Shown here: positions 12,043-22,560 of the stretch, piece after piece
How the letters are laid out: each line of letters opens with the position of its first letter
Numbering within the stretch: position 1 is the stretch's first letter
Assembly: GCA_963969495.1 (NCBI GenBank)
Contig: OZ018326.1
Location: forward strand, 3,553,444 to 3,617,443
Direction: 5' to 3'
DNA length: 64,000 nucleotides
Origin: Ceratothoa steindachneri
Lineage: Eukaryota > Arthropoda > Malacostraca > Isopoda > Cymothoidae
Notes under the pieces: generated by a model
Database searches by the model: none
Seen by the model: only the letters and a program-made list of their open reading frames with translations
Told to the model about the DNA's origin: nothing
Made by a program: the position numbers and the translations under genes

Positions 12043-12130
12043 AAAAGATCCGTAGAGGGCAATTAATTAAAAAAAGATCCATAGTGAACAAATTAAAAAA
12101 AAGGAAAGATCCGCAGTGGACAAAATAATG
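12043..12130 (+). repeat. Three ~30-bp direct repeats in the LINE 3' tail
   Basis: Units start with AAAGATCC at 12,044, 12,073 and 12,105, each continuing as (G/A)(T/C)AG(A/T)G(G/A)(G/A)CAA and an A/T-rich spacer. Related single units occur near the end of the second copy (about 13,846 and 13,940). Confidence 0.8.
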
Positions 12131-12560
12131 ACATTAAGAGTTAAAAGGAACAATGAAAAAAAATCCAATCATGACAAAAATTAAAACAACCGTGAAAAAT
12201 GAAATGAATAACAAAAGGAATAATGCAGCGACAAGCTCTTTTAAATCACGGAAGATATTTGTCAAAGAAAATCAAGGCTCGAAAGCTATACTAATATTTT
12301 TAAGTAATCAAGGAAGCAACAAAAGGAAAAATGAGGCATGGCAACTGAGGTTACCAGACAACCTGGTACATATTTTCTCGTCCTATAAACATTTTGTTCT
12401 ACTCGTACCTATCTCTCTCTACATCTATTCCATATACATTTTTTCTATTTTAAATCGTCGATGTTCGTTGATCATTCCATTTGACTGCTCCTTTTGGGAG
12501 ACTTTACTTTCACTTGCAAACCAAAGCCCTACCACATACCCTTTCAGAATCCTACACTGA
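12131..12560 (+). other. Sequence between LINE copies, one unassigned ORF
   Basis: An open frame at 12,153-12,560 (135 codons) is Lys/Asn-rich at first and hydrophobic later. It has no motif I recognise, and low-complexity AT-rich DNA makes chance openness likely. Confidence 0.35.
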
Positions 12561-12565
12561 GATTT

Positions 12566-13960
12566 CTAGGTGAAGAAGATACCAGAATTTGGATCCATTT
12601 GAATTCGACTGGTCTTTCCGTCGGCAATCCGCGCGCGCACACGAGAGAAAGTGAGAGCTCCTACGAGGGAATTTGGAAGCTTTGTAAAACTTCCCTGCGT
12701 ATCAGCCAACCTTTCTGCAACTTAATTTCTGTAGAAACCGCCCTTCTCTGATGTTTCCGAACCCTGGAAGGAAGACTCGGAAGGCCAGAAACGGAAATGT
12801 TGAGGTCGTTCTTCGAGATGTTGTCTTGACTTTGACAAGTTGTGGCTACCGGGACTGAAAAGAAAGATCGGCGTCCTAGGTATGATGGAAAACTTAACAA
12901 AAATACTCTGCAACTACTCGGAAAATAGAGAGGTGGTCTTAGGAGTAAACGGCATCGAAGGGGAAACCATTCAATCTTAATGCAGGGGTGCCAGAGAGGC
13001 GTTGTCTCAGCCTTACATTATTTGTGGTGTATACCAGCGACCTGCCTTACCCAAACCAAGACCTCGCTAAGTACGTCTAGCTGCCAGATAACATTATACA
13101 GGTCATTACGAGCATATATAAAAACCCTGTTGATGTTGCAAATAGGACAAGCAGGAAGATCGAAAACATCAATAACTTCGAAAAAAATGAACAAAATGAG
13201 GACAAATGTTCATAAGATCAAGATGATACCTGTGGGACGTCGGAAAACAACGGACTTGCTGGTGCAGGAGGAAATTTAAGTTTACTTCAGAGAAGGCCGG
13301 GTCCTGGCCTAAAATTAATCGCAAATGGGTAAAATATCTATTAAAAGAAAAGATCACCGCTGCCAGGAGAACGATAGGGGCTCTTATCGATCCAAACAGC
13401 TTTCTCCATGCAGCAAAAGGAAACTCCATGTTGGTAGTAAGGCCGATCCTCCTGTAACGCGCCATCTCCCTCCATACCGTGAGCAAAACCTCTGTTAAGA
13501 AAGCACAAGTTGTTCATAATAGGGGAATAAGGTTTATTGCCAACGTCAGCCTGTGAGACCACATACCAACAGAAGTGTTACATGAAGCTACGGATATCGA
13601 ACTTATTAACGTTACCCGCAATCGACGAGCTAAAAATATATGGCGGAAGATATCAATATATGCCTAAAGATTTTCTGCACGGAATTCGACTATCAAATGA
13701 AGACTTATCGAATATGCGATATAAACGATCATTCGAAAGCAATTAATTACAAACCGTACGAGGGACTTACCCTATTTTTTGACGAAAATCAGCCAAGAAA
13801 AACGGAATATAAAATCCAAAACCTAAAAAACCAGCTAGGAACAAAAGACCCAAAGTGGACAGACTTGTTACAAAAACATAAAATAAATAAAGATGCAAAC
13901 ATGATAAATTCTTTAGAAAAAAAAAAAAAAATAAATAAATGATCAGAAGTGGTCAAACTC
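12566..13960 (+). mobile_element. Internally deleted sibling of the LINE (copy 2)
   Basis: The first ~200 bp match the 5' region of copy 1: 12,707-12,745 resembles 8,025-8,063, including CTTTCTGC and TAGAAACCGCC. At about 12,775-12,795 the homology switches to the RT palm of copy 1: AAATGTTGAGGTCGTTCTTC here corresponds to CAATGTAGACCTGGTGCTTC near 11,095. Downstream, frame-shifted RT, thumb and C-terminal segments follow copy 1 to about 13,960, ending A-rich. ORF1, the endonuclease and the first half of the RT are therefore missing. It could not encode an active protein. Confidence 0.8.
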
Positions 13961-14130
13961 TTTATAATAAAAATATTAAAAACTTAAGATTGAGGAACTG
14001 CTAAGGTAGCAATACAACTTAGCACACGTATTCTCTTAGTAAAATACCCTCTTTTCTAACTATTCTCTACACACTATCCGCACACCTTCTATCTTTTACG
14101 ATCGTTGACCATTCGATTCCTGTTAATTCC

Positions 14131-14253
14131 CTGAAGATGACGCACCACGGTCCAAACAAAGAGTCTCAAAATAAAATATGTCTTTTGCCAATGTTATTTC
14201 TCGCCTTAAAGATCCAGTCAAAGAACTTGTAAGAAATTTTTAACAAATATAAG

Positions 14254-14255
<2 letters not shown>
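14131..14255 (+). repeat. 3' module (GAAGATGA ... AAAATAAAA) leading into (TA)n
   Basis: CTGAAGATGACGCACCACGG at 14,131 is followed by GTCCAAAC and AAAATAAAATATG, and the sequence reaches a (TA)n tract at 14,256. Its arrangement resembles the modules at 2,375, 37,930, 53,764, 61,191 and 63,339. Confidence 0.5.

Positions 14256-14317
<62 letters not shown>
14256..14317. repeat. (TA)n microsatellite
   Basis: About 31 TA units, followed by TAGATAGATC. Confidence 0.98.
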
Positions 14318-14319
<2 letters not shown>

Positions 14320-14541
14320 TAGATCCAGGAGATAATTTGGAAATAATACGCTTCTTTTTTAAATGATATTTAAATTACTGTAACCAGCACGAATCCAGGT
14401 AAAAAAGTTATAAAAAATGCAGGAAAATAGTTAATTATAATTAACTTGAATCCAGTAAAAATGACAGCTAATAAATAAGTCACATTTAAGCGTAGGCTAT
14501 GTACAGTATACACATACATACGTAGGAAAAAGGAGTTAGCA

Positions 14542-14550
14542 ATATATATA

Positions 14551-14615
<65 letters not shown>
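14542..14615. repeat. (TA)n microsatellite
   Basis: About 36 TA units with one TTT interruption near 14,553. It abuts the motif tail on its right side. Confidence 0.98.
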
Positions 14616-14619
<4 letters not shown>

Positions 14620-14622
<3 letters not shown>

Positions 14623-14752
14623 TCGGGCATGTTTCCGTCTGGTAGTTGTTCCTATCGGATATTTTTTCGTCGGGTAATTGTCCTTTTGGGGCAGTGTTGT
14701 TATTCGGGCACTTGGCCGTTGGACTTTTGTCCGCCGAGCCGTTGTTCAGATA
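14620..14752 (-). repeat. Degenerate GGACAA/CCCGA motif array abutting (TA)n
   Basis: On the minus strand the block reads as short degenerate units: GGCGGACAAAAGTCC, CGGCCAAGTGCCCGA, AAAGGACAATTACCCGACG, CCGATAGGAAC and finally ACATGCCCGATG, and then (TA)n. The spacing is roughly 17-20 nt per half unit. The end sequence matches the one at 60-130. It directly follows, in the same sense, the repetitive-protein fragment at 14,760-15,180. Confidence 0.65.
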
Positions 14753-14759
14753 CCGTTAT

Positions 14760-15180
14760 TACAGTATACGAGTAAAGAGGCTTCATCAAACATGTAAATG
14801 ACCTAAATTCTTTCTCGCCCTACCACTATCAAAAGAATGTTCTCCTTGGTGCCAGCATCCATTTTTCTCGAAGACGTGAACCCAATAGTTGAGCAGAATC
14901 TTTAAAAAGGTTCAAGTCGTTGAGTTCTCTTTTTTTAAAGTAACCAGTTGGTCAACCTCATTTTTCTGGTATGCATTAAACTCAGCTGTATTGGTAGTGA
15001 TACTAGCCTCGGAATCAGAGCTAGAACCCATGCTAATATCCGGTTTAGGAACAGGAAGATTACAGCCATGTGGAACTAGTTTTATAGAGGAAGGAACATT
15101 AGGGTATTCTACATGGTGTTTGTTATTGCGATTGATGCCTTTCAAATTTGTCATGCAGAAGTAGCTGTCGGTGACGTGAT
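14760..15180 (-). pseudogene. Fragment of a repetitive arthropod-type protein of unknown function
   Basis: The minus strand has an 80-codon open frame (15,154-14,912): HHVEYPNVPSSIKLVPHG, LPVPKPDISMGSSSDSEAS, then NEVDQL. After a frame change it continues D-L-N-L-F-K-D-S-A-Q-L-L-G-S-R-L-R-E-K, and after another, DEASLLVYCNN. From memory, this combination (Ser/Asp-rich linker, D-L-N-L-x-K-x-x-A-x-L-L-x-S-R-L box, V-Y-C-N box) belongs to a protein that recurs in many arthropod genomes without known function. I could not search to confirm this. At least two frameshifts. It is followed in the same sense by the motif array at 14,620-14,752, which may be the element's own end. Confidence 0.5.
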
Positions 15181-16255
15181 CTTTGCCTTTCCTTCACACC
15201 CTTTGGACACCAAATGGCATACTCTTCCTTTTTTATTACTCTAATCCCTTAAAATTTACACACATGTTTTACATCAAATATGGGGATCAATTGCTTATCC
15301 TGGTCCCCTAGTCTTACTCTATATTAAGCGTGATATGCATTTTAAACAAAATCCGTTATTTTTGCTAGACGGTGCGGAAGAGCCGACATGTCCGTAGATG
15401 TAACAAAAACTATTCGGATGATTCCTACGCAAACAATCCATTTAGACAGAGTTGCACGCACAATCCATTTAGGAGGAGAGGCTGGCAAGCATGCAATGAA
15501 TATCAAAAGAGTGGTAATATGTGGAGGGTATATTATATACGTAAGGAATTATTGAAATGGGGGAAGAGCTGGAGAAACTTTGTTCTTTTAATTGAAACTA
15601 TACGATTACCAAACAATCGTTAATTTCGTAGGCTCTGGACATCCAAGCACGTTAAAATAAATCTTCAAACGAAAACGCCTTATGAGGGAGTTTGTTCCAA
15701 ACAATGAATGTATTTTAACTCATGAGAAAAATATCAGCTGTAATGTGAGATATATTAAGCAAATATGTCAAGTGAGAAAAAAAACGATGATCATCAAGGA
15801 TTTTGGGGTGAAATATGGATAGAATCAAGTGATTCTTGGACCATCCCGTTCTTTTCTCCCAAATTATTCAACATAGGCTAACCCATCTACGTGTTTATAC
15901 CTCCCATACCTTCAGGCCTTTCTATACGAACCTCGTTTCAACATATAAGGATGGCGTAGTTTAATCTTATAACTGCCATGCAAGGGAATTCGGCGCCAAA
16001 TACGGATCCCTTATTAGCCTTCATATTTCTCTCTTCGTCGATCCGTTTTCTAGCTTATATATAGAGACGATGTTCGCGCTAAATTAGATATTTAATGTCT
16101 TCTTTTTGAGGAAAAGGTTGAAGTATCGGCGAACAGCCACGAGCGTTGGGGAGCAGAGTAAAATTTTGTTTGAATAAAGTTAGCTGACATGGACGAATGG
16201 AACTCATCTGAATATTGGTAAAGAGTTTACGAGCATCATGATGATTCGCGCAGGT
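15181..16255. other. No gene recognised
   Basis: AT-rich. The longest open frame (15,372-15,623, plus) is rich in Arg, Asn and Cys and matches nothing I know. Confidence 0.4.
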
Positions 16256-16650
16256 ATAAGGATGGTTGAGTTACCATTGAAGTTACCTAATGAGTTACCG
16301 GTTTTTTCGGGTGGTATAGGTTACCGGCTTGCGAGAATGTGATCGGTAATTATAAAAGCATGTATTGAAGAGTTGTTGTAGCTATTGCGCTCCAAGGTTA
16401 ACTTGTTTTAGGCAGTGGGCCTACTTTACACCAACGTTGAATTGGTTCTGACTCCTTATAATTTCTCACGAGGCTTATGCGTTAGGCTGGACTTACCGAC
16501 GGTGGTTCAATAATCGGGAAAAGTAAGGGATTTGGAAATGGCGCATCAAAGAAAATATAACTTTATTCTTAAATTGGCGTACTAAAAGGGACAAGCGAAA
16601 ACGACTCGAGTTCTTTGCGATCAGTTTGTAGGAATTTTTTTCTACGCGAA
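16255..16650 (-). repeat. 3' LTR of the gypsy element
   Basis: About 390 bp, matching 23,230-23,612 in the same orientation. Long shared words include GAATTGGTTCTGACTCCTTA, GGTTATGCGTTAGGCTG-type and CAAAGAAAATATAA. I estimate roughly 75-80% similarity by eye, so the insertion is old. The coding end of the integrase runs up to its edge. Confidence 0.85.
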
Positions 16651-16653
16651 GTA

Positions 16654-17580
16654 TCACAAGAGTTGCCTCACGAAGATGTTTGGGCAGGAAAGGTTAGCAC
16701 AAAGTGCAAGTGCTATAGGGGTGGTGGGGGAACTCAAATTGTGCCATGTTTGAGGCCATTTCTCTAATAAACATTTAATCAGACTTCGAAGACGATAAGA
16801 AACTAAGGGTGGCGGGCACAAAAGTGTAGTTCTTGTGCCTGCAGTGAAAGGTGAAAATCTTGAGTCATTAGGCAAGGAGCATATGGCCAAAAGGATAATC
16901 GCAAGTGCCATCTGCCAGCCTTTTTTATTGGCCACTCTGGATAATTTCAAAGTCCTGTGTGCCATTTTCACCATCCAGTTCGTGAACGAGCGGTACGCAG
17001 TGGTTTGGAGACGCTGAAAACCAACGAGGGCATACAGTTCCTTGAATAGTTCAAATTCAAATTTGGCTTCTCTGTCGGTCACCACGTAAAGCGGGAATCC
17101 AAATCTGTAAATCCACCTTTCTAGGAAAGTCAACGCGACAGTTGCGGCACTTATATCCGGAATCGGTAACGCTTCGATCCATCTCGTAGCTCAGTCGATG
17201 CAGGATAGTGAATACCGATTGTGTAAAGGGTAGGATTGTTCAGGCAGTGTACACAGTGAAAGTGGTCCAACTATATTAATATGTACTGTTTCGAACTTTG
17301 AAGATGGAATATCAATGATCAGGGTCGGGGATTTAGTGTGGCAAGCAATCTTGGAAGAATGACATTGGAGGCACTCCCTTGTCCAGAGGCGAATATTCCT
17401 ATCCATATTAGGCCAGAAATATCAATATTTGATAAGACGAAGTGATGCCTTGACTCTAGGGTGTGACAGATTATGTAACTGATTGAAGATTATCCTTCCG
17501 TACGCCCTTGGCTACAAACTGTCGTGTTTATCTTAATGTTACTTCACACCATAGTTGAGCTTCCCGGAGAAAAGGGAAAG
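16654..17580 (-). pseudogene. Gypsy integrase
   Basis: The H2C2 zinc region (17,500-17,350) reads LHNLSHPRVKASLRLIKY, then WTRECLQCHSSK. The core follows: HINIVGPLSLC (about 17,275), ALPIPDISAATVALTFLERW, then YVVTDREAKFE with the second Asp. The third catalytic site, normally N-G-M-V-E-R-F-H-R in gypsy integrases, reads TNWMVKMAHRTLK, so the catalytic Glu is Lys. Two main frames (17,406-17,191 and 17,133-16,654) show a break between them. Integrase would insert the element's cDNA; this copy should be inactive. Confidence 0.92.
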
Positions 17581-17702
17581 ATTTTTATGGCAATCGAAAT
17601 TCAACAAGGAGTAACAACAAGGAAAGAAGTTACCCTAGAAGACCTTACGGTCCATTAAAGGAGGGTACCTTTGGACTAGCAATCGAGCGGGCACATGGCT
17701 GC

Positions 17703-20609
17703 TCAATTGTTTTGCGTCCCTAAAAGGCCACTTTTCAAGACTTTGTCTAGTCTTGACTTGAACCGGTTAACAGATTCACTGTTGACAACTTCCACTGGAA
17801 GTGCGTTCCACTTACAGCAGATGGTGTATTTGAAAAAAATTCCACACAGATTGCGGTTGTAACGCTTCAGTTAAAGTTTGAAGCCGTGATTGCGCGTTCT
17901 GTTCTCACTCAGTGTGAAAAAATCCCAGTAGACAACATTGTCGAACCCTCGAAGTATTTTGAAAACTTCGATGAGCTGACCACACAGTGTACGGGTTTCC
18001 AGCGAGAACAGATCTAATTTCCTTAGTTTATCCTCATAACTTTTATGTCGGATAGAGGGAATCAGTTTGGTTGCCCTAGCTTGTACGCGTTTTAACCTTG
18101 CGATGTCCTTTAGAACGAAGGACTCCAGGTGCGGCCGAACGAGGAAGTTGTACAGACCAAGTACTATCTCCTTGTTACGGTATCCAAACTGGTGCTTTAT
18201 GTAGCCTAACAACCTTTGAGCTTTCTTCTATGCCTCGATGCACTGTTTCAAGAACTTGAGGTTGCCAGTGATAGTAACACCCAAGTCTTTCTCAGTGTCA
18301 CTCGATTCAAGAGCAGTGCCCTTAAGGATGTACTGAGATTTGGGGTTTCGGTGGCCGATATGCATTACTTTGCATTTCCCCACGTTGAAAGGCATTTGCC
18401 ACGTGTCCGATCACTCCCCACTCCTTTGAAGGTCCTCTTGGAGGCGGGTAGTGTTACAATCCTTTGCCACATTGATACCAAGCTTGGTGTCGTCGGCAAA
18501 TTTGGAGATTTTGGCAACCATGTCACCGTCCATGTCGTTGACCTCGATAATAAACAGTAGTGGTCCCAGGACGGAACCTTGAGGGACACCGCTAGATACG
18601 GGCACCCATTCAGAGGCCCGTCCATTCACCACTACTCGTTGCCGTCTGTCACTTAGCCAGCTCTCTATCCAATCTGCTCCTTTGCCGTCTATACCTTGTG
18701 CACGCACTTTCCGGAGAAGGCGGCGGTGTGGTACCTTATCAAAGGCCTTTTGGAAGTCAAGGTACACAACATCCACCGCTTTATCCTGAACATGCTCACT
18801 GAAGACAAAGTAGAAGAATTCCACAAGGTTCGTCAGGCATGACCGTTGCCTTCGGAAGCCGTGCTGGGAACTCTTCAGTAGCAGGTTTGACACTAAATAA
18901 GACGTTATCTTGTCCAGTATCATGCTTTCCATGAGTTTACCGACTATCGAAGTCAAACTGATGGGTCGGTAGTTTGACGGTTGGCTGGGGTCTCCTTTCT
19001 TAAAGATCGAAGTCACCTCCACCTCACGCCAGTCTCTAGGAACGCATCCGGTCCGGATTGACATGTTAAAGATAGCGCACAGATGTCGTGATACTTTATC
19101 GAACACTTCTTTCAACACCTTGGATAGAAACCCGTCCAGTCCGGGGGACTTATTAGTCTTTAGGTCAGCGATCTTTTTCTTTATTTCTCCTTCGGTGAAG
19201 TCCATATCCTCCAGCTTTTTACCCGAGTAGGAATCCGTCAGCTGGGGAATGGGAGCACACTCTTCAGTAAACACTGAAGAGAAGTAGTCGTTGAGGAGGT
19301 TAGCATTTTCTGCATCTGAATGCTTTAATGTCCCCTCCTCATTCCTCAAAGAGCCAATCGTTTGACGGATTGGTTTACGGCTGTTTACATATCCAAAGAA
19401 CTCCTCGGGATTCTCTTTACAGAGTCTCGCCACTTGGAGTTCCTCAGACCGCTTAGCTGCCCTTATGCTGGACTTCACTCTCCTGGCTAGCCTCCGGTAT
19501 TCGTCAAAGTCACCCGGAAACTTTGTTTGCCGGTACACAGTTCTCTTCTCCCTAAGCAGTTGCCCTATTTCTCGATTAAACCACTTTGGTTGAAAAGCGG
19601 ACCGACAGGGGCATTTCAGAGGGATAAAACGCGGTTGATGACTCATGAATGTGGTTTTGAAACTGTTCCAAGAGTCTCCAACTGCCTCGCACTCTTCTAG
19701 CCTCGCGTCAGTCAGTCCCGCGCGTAGACCTGCAAAGTCTGTTCTTCTCAAATAAAGTTTCCTTGATTTACTAGTTGCAGGCTCTGCCTTGGAAACTTTG
19801 ACTACAAATCTAATTAGTCGGTGGTCACTGCCACTGAGCTCTTCGCCAACAGAGAGGTCTTCAACGATGTCATCCTCAGAGGTGAAAACCAAGTCGAGGA
19901 TATTGTCTCCTCTTGTTGGCTCTCTCATACATTGAGTGAGGAACACGTTGTTCGTGAGCTCCAGGAGTAGTGCGTTCTCGCCACAGGGTTCTCTGGTTTC
20001 CCAGTCAACTTGTGTAGTAGAATCTCCCATGACGATACACACTCTGTCTTCGACAAGTTCTTCTAGTAGCTGGTACATATCTCTATCCTTTTCAACAAGT
20101 TGGGCAGGAGGTCTATAAAGCACCAGGGTCCTGTATTTGGCAGGACATGTCTCTAGGTCAACACCTAGTAGTTCATGGTCGGATACAATGTTGCAATCCG
20201 TCGAGTTGAGAGTATCCTTGACATACAACATCACACCACCACCCTCTCTGTCCCGCCTATCTTTCTGGAAGAGCTGGTAACCGGGAATCGTGAATTGACC
20301 TTCAATATCTCGGCTTGAGGATTTAATCCGCGTCTTCGTTATCACCACCTTCTCAGGTTCCTCTGTTTCTACGAGGCCACGGAGCTCAAGAAACTTATTC
20401 CTGATTGACCTCGCGTTAAACAGAAGAACTTTGAGGAAGTCCCCCAGTGTAGGACTCCCTATGCTCTTTCGTTTCCCGGGATTCTTTTGCGTGGCAGTAC
20501 CCCTCTTTGCCACATCTAAGAACGTCGTTCCAGGAGTGACGCGGGCATACTGTTCTATGTCCGCCTTGACTCTGGGTCGGACGCTCTTCTGCGTCCGCTC
20601 TACGACATC
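17703..20609 (-). pseudogene. CR1-like ORF2: AP endonuclease plus reverse transcriptase
   Basis: One reading frame covers about 969 codons from 20,609 (first Met at 20,513) to a TGA at 17,703. No frameshift occurs, but there are three in-frame stops, at 18,411 (TGA), 18,227 (TAG) and about 17,868 (TAA). The endonuclease starts with VLLFNARSIRNKFLELRGLV and has GGVMLYVKD, MGDSTTQVDW (the usual GDFN box changed) and GSDHRLIRF. The RT has SPGLDGFLSKVLKEVFDKV, SNYRPISLTSIVGKLMES, the palm VVYLDFQKAFDKVPHRRLL, SSGVPQGSVLGPLLFI and the catalytic FADDTK. The C-terminus has VQARATKLIPSI, with a short deletion just before it (after VRPHLE). The ORF1 stop (20,615) lies 6 nt upstream of where the ORF2 frame opens. 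Confidence 0.96.
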
Positions 20610-20614
20610 CTAGA

Positions 20615-21738
20615 TTAAGTTACAGAGTACAGTCTTTCCCTTAAATCAAAGGTGCACTCCTTACCTTTGGTAAAGGTCGTTTCGACCGTGAAAGGTGCGG
20701 TAAGGGTCCAGAAATAAAATTCCTCCGCCGTACAGAGGTCGGACAGGCGCTGGTTCAGGGTCACGTTCCTTGAATGAGCTGTCCAGCTAGGACGTCTTCT
20801 TGGGAGCATCCCTACAACGACCCGTTTGCGAGTTCTCAATCCGCAGTCGTCCACGGCTCTAATGACTGTGTTGAGAATTTTTCTCGTTGGGGCCTACTTT
20901 GCCTCCTTGGAGGTAGAGTTTATTTCCACTCACCATCAGGGCAACGACTGAATTCTCGGAGATCTGAGATTTCTCAGCCTTTACGCTGATGTGGTGGTTT
21001 CCTCGTCCTGGCTGGCAGCATACCTCCACACTAGTGCTAAGGCGGGCCGCTAGCAGGGGCTGCAAACCTTGTGCTTGGCAATCGCCCACAAGGGTAACCC
21101 TCGGACATTTCCGTGCAGAGGTTTGAGGCTTTTCTTGCGAAAGCGAACTCTCGCTTCTCTCTTTCTTCTCCATCTTATTTTTCTTCTTTTCTTATTCATA
21201 TTTCCCCCATATCTTCCATTGGTATATACTCTTCTGTTTTTATCTTTTCTTTCTCTGCTTCAACTTTCTCTTTTTCAGCTTTTACTCTATCTTCAGTTTC
21301 AACTTTCTCTTCTTCCTGTTTCTTAGCCTTCCTTTTTTTTTTCTTTGAGGGTTTATCCGTAGCATGCGGACCTAGCTCTGGGGGTAATACTGCAGATGCA
21401 GTGCTTAGTACAGGGCTTGATGTTAGCTCTGCTATTTTGACCTCTAGCCTGCGAATCAGTCCAGCGTGTTCTAATTCCAGGCTGTATATTTTCTCCTCTA
21501 ACTTCCTGGATCTTTCCTCGGAAGCCCTGAATGTTTCATTTAGCTCCTTGATTTGGCCGTTTAGAATACAGTCGGTGCAGGAACTAGCATGGTGGCATTT
21601 TGAAAAACACTCCTCCGGAAAGTCCACGCACCACTTATCTATGTGGCATATTACGAACGTGTATTTTAGAGCTCCTGGTCCTTTTTTGCCGGTCATTTTA
21701 AAACACTTTCTCTCTTTCAATACTTTGCAACCAATCAA
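20615..21738 (-). pseudogene. CR1-like ORF1: Cys-rich, coiled coil, esterase-like
   Basis: The N-terminal segment (open to 21,738; a likely start is the Met at about 21,696) has a Cys/His cluster: CHIDKWC, ECFSKCHHASSCTDC. A coiled coil (LNETFRASEERSRKLEEKI, then LELEHAGLIRRLEVKIAEL) and a Lys/Glu-rich linker follow. After a frameshift near 21,190 the esterase-like part begins with RVTLVGDCQAQGL, where the SGNH nucleophile motif G-D-S reads G-D-C. After a second shift near 20,857 it continues as VDDCGLRTRKRVVVGMLPRR and LNQRLSDLC, to the stop at 20,615. Cys-rich/PHD-like and esterase domains are known in CR1-group ORF1 proteins. Confidence 0.88.
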
Positions 21739-22000
21739 TGATAAAAAAGGGGGGTGGTGATGTCAAATGAGTCAATTTGGACCGAATTAACATTCCTCGA
21801 AAGGGAGTAAGGGACTACGTTATCCTGACCACGCAAGTGTTTTGAAAATTCTATAACAATCTGCAGCTTCTCCATTGAAAAAGGGCTCGGCCGCGCGAAT
21901 GTCGGTGGAGCACTACCTGTCTCAATTGTGTCTGTCACTGAGTTTTGCAGAGATGAAGGAGGGATTAGCGGGTGTAGGAATGTCCAAAGCCTCACATTTC
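21735..22000 (-). pseudogene. Gypsy pol remnant: end of protease/RT lead-in fused to RNase H tail
   Basis: The open frame 21,995-21,735 reads SVTDTIETGSAPPTFARPSP, which fits the conserved H-x-I-x-T-x-G-x-P-x-x-A-R-P stretch just before a gypsy RT. It is followed at once by IVIEFSKHLRGQDNVVPYSL, which fits the R-H-V-x-G-K-D-N-V-V-A-D-A-L-S-R end of RNase H. The whole RT/RNase H core between them is absent, and the join is in frame. Confidence 0.78.
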
Positions 22001-22011
22001 TCTAAAATGTC

Positions 22012-22560
22012 TTAACAATGGGGCGGTAGGTGCTGTAAGTCATAAATAATTAAAGCTACCGCAGGATCCGCTGAGAGTTTCACTTCTGATATTTTTCCAA
22101 TAAAGGAAAAGTGGTATCTGTGACCACATGGCCACCTGAATGATCGGCGAAGACTAGAGATAACAATATCCATGTGTACCTCTCCGTGCACTTTTATTTT
22201 ACACCTATTAGCCGTCATAATATTTACACTGGACTCGCGCAATTCACTGACATTCATTAATTTAGCCAGAATTATCGACCCACCCGCCCCGGGAATGAGT
22301 TAGAAACTCACATCTATTTTTGTTCACTTTAGCGGTGACGGGGAAAACAGATGGCATACCAGCGGGCGCACTTGCAATGGCATACCGTGCTATTCTTCCC
22401 CCAGCCTGGTAAAAACTGCCTGGACGAAAGTTGCATCTGCAAGTGTTCTTCTCTCTTTAGCAACCTGCTCCAGGGTTTGCAATATTTCCTATTCTCACCC
22501 AAGTAAAAATGTGAATGGCAGACTACCGCTCTTTGGTTCGGTCGACAAGGTTGCAATACT
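22012..22560 (-). pseudogene. Gypsy gag C-terminus and protease
   Basis: Near 22,540-22,480 the minus strand has an H-S-H-F-x-x-G-E-N-x-x-x-C-x-K-P-type knuckle remnant (VCHSHFYLGENRKYC). The frame 22,257-22,012 has NIMTANRCKIKVHGEV and SSLRRSFRWPCGHRYHF, matching the T-A-N-G-x-x-I-x-T-Y-G and L-R-R-x-F-x-W segments of gypsy proteases. The catalytic D-T-G segment upstream is damaged (LIPGAGG-type). Frameshifts are present. Confidence 0.7.

Larger units (their letters stand above)
7860..12130 (+). mobile_element. Jockey/I-superfamily-like LINE, degenerate (copy 1)
   Basis: Non-LTR retrotransposon relic with 5' region, ORF1, ORF2 and 3' tail in the expected order. The 5' segment 7,870-8,070 is shared with the shorter copy at 12,566. 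The tail carries three ~30-bp direct repeats. There are stops and frameshifts throughout, so it is not autonomous. Components are listed separately. Confidence 0.88.
17600..21740 (-). mobile_element. CR1-like LINE, near full length
   Basis: Minus-strand non-LTR element carrying ORF1 (coiled-coil plus esterase-like) and ORF2 (endonuclease plus RT). It ends in a 3' tail around 17,600-17,660 (ACTTCTTTCCTTGTTGTTAC on the minus strand). It sits inside the gypsy element: gypsy RNase-H-end coding lies just above 21,740 and gypsy integrase coding resumes below about 17,580. I saw no clear target-site duplication. Confidence 0.93.

Noticed and set aside
12153..12560. 135-codon ORF between LINE copies
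   Set aside because: Low-complexity Lys/Asn-rich start, no domain, AT-rich setting. Kept only as unassigned.
21113..21760. 215-codon plus-strand ORF rich in Ser and Phe
   Set aside because: Antisense to CR1-like ORF1, whose coiled coil and esterase-like motifs are on the minus strand.
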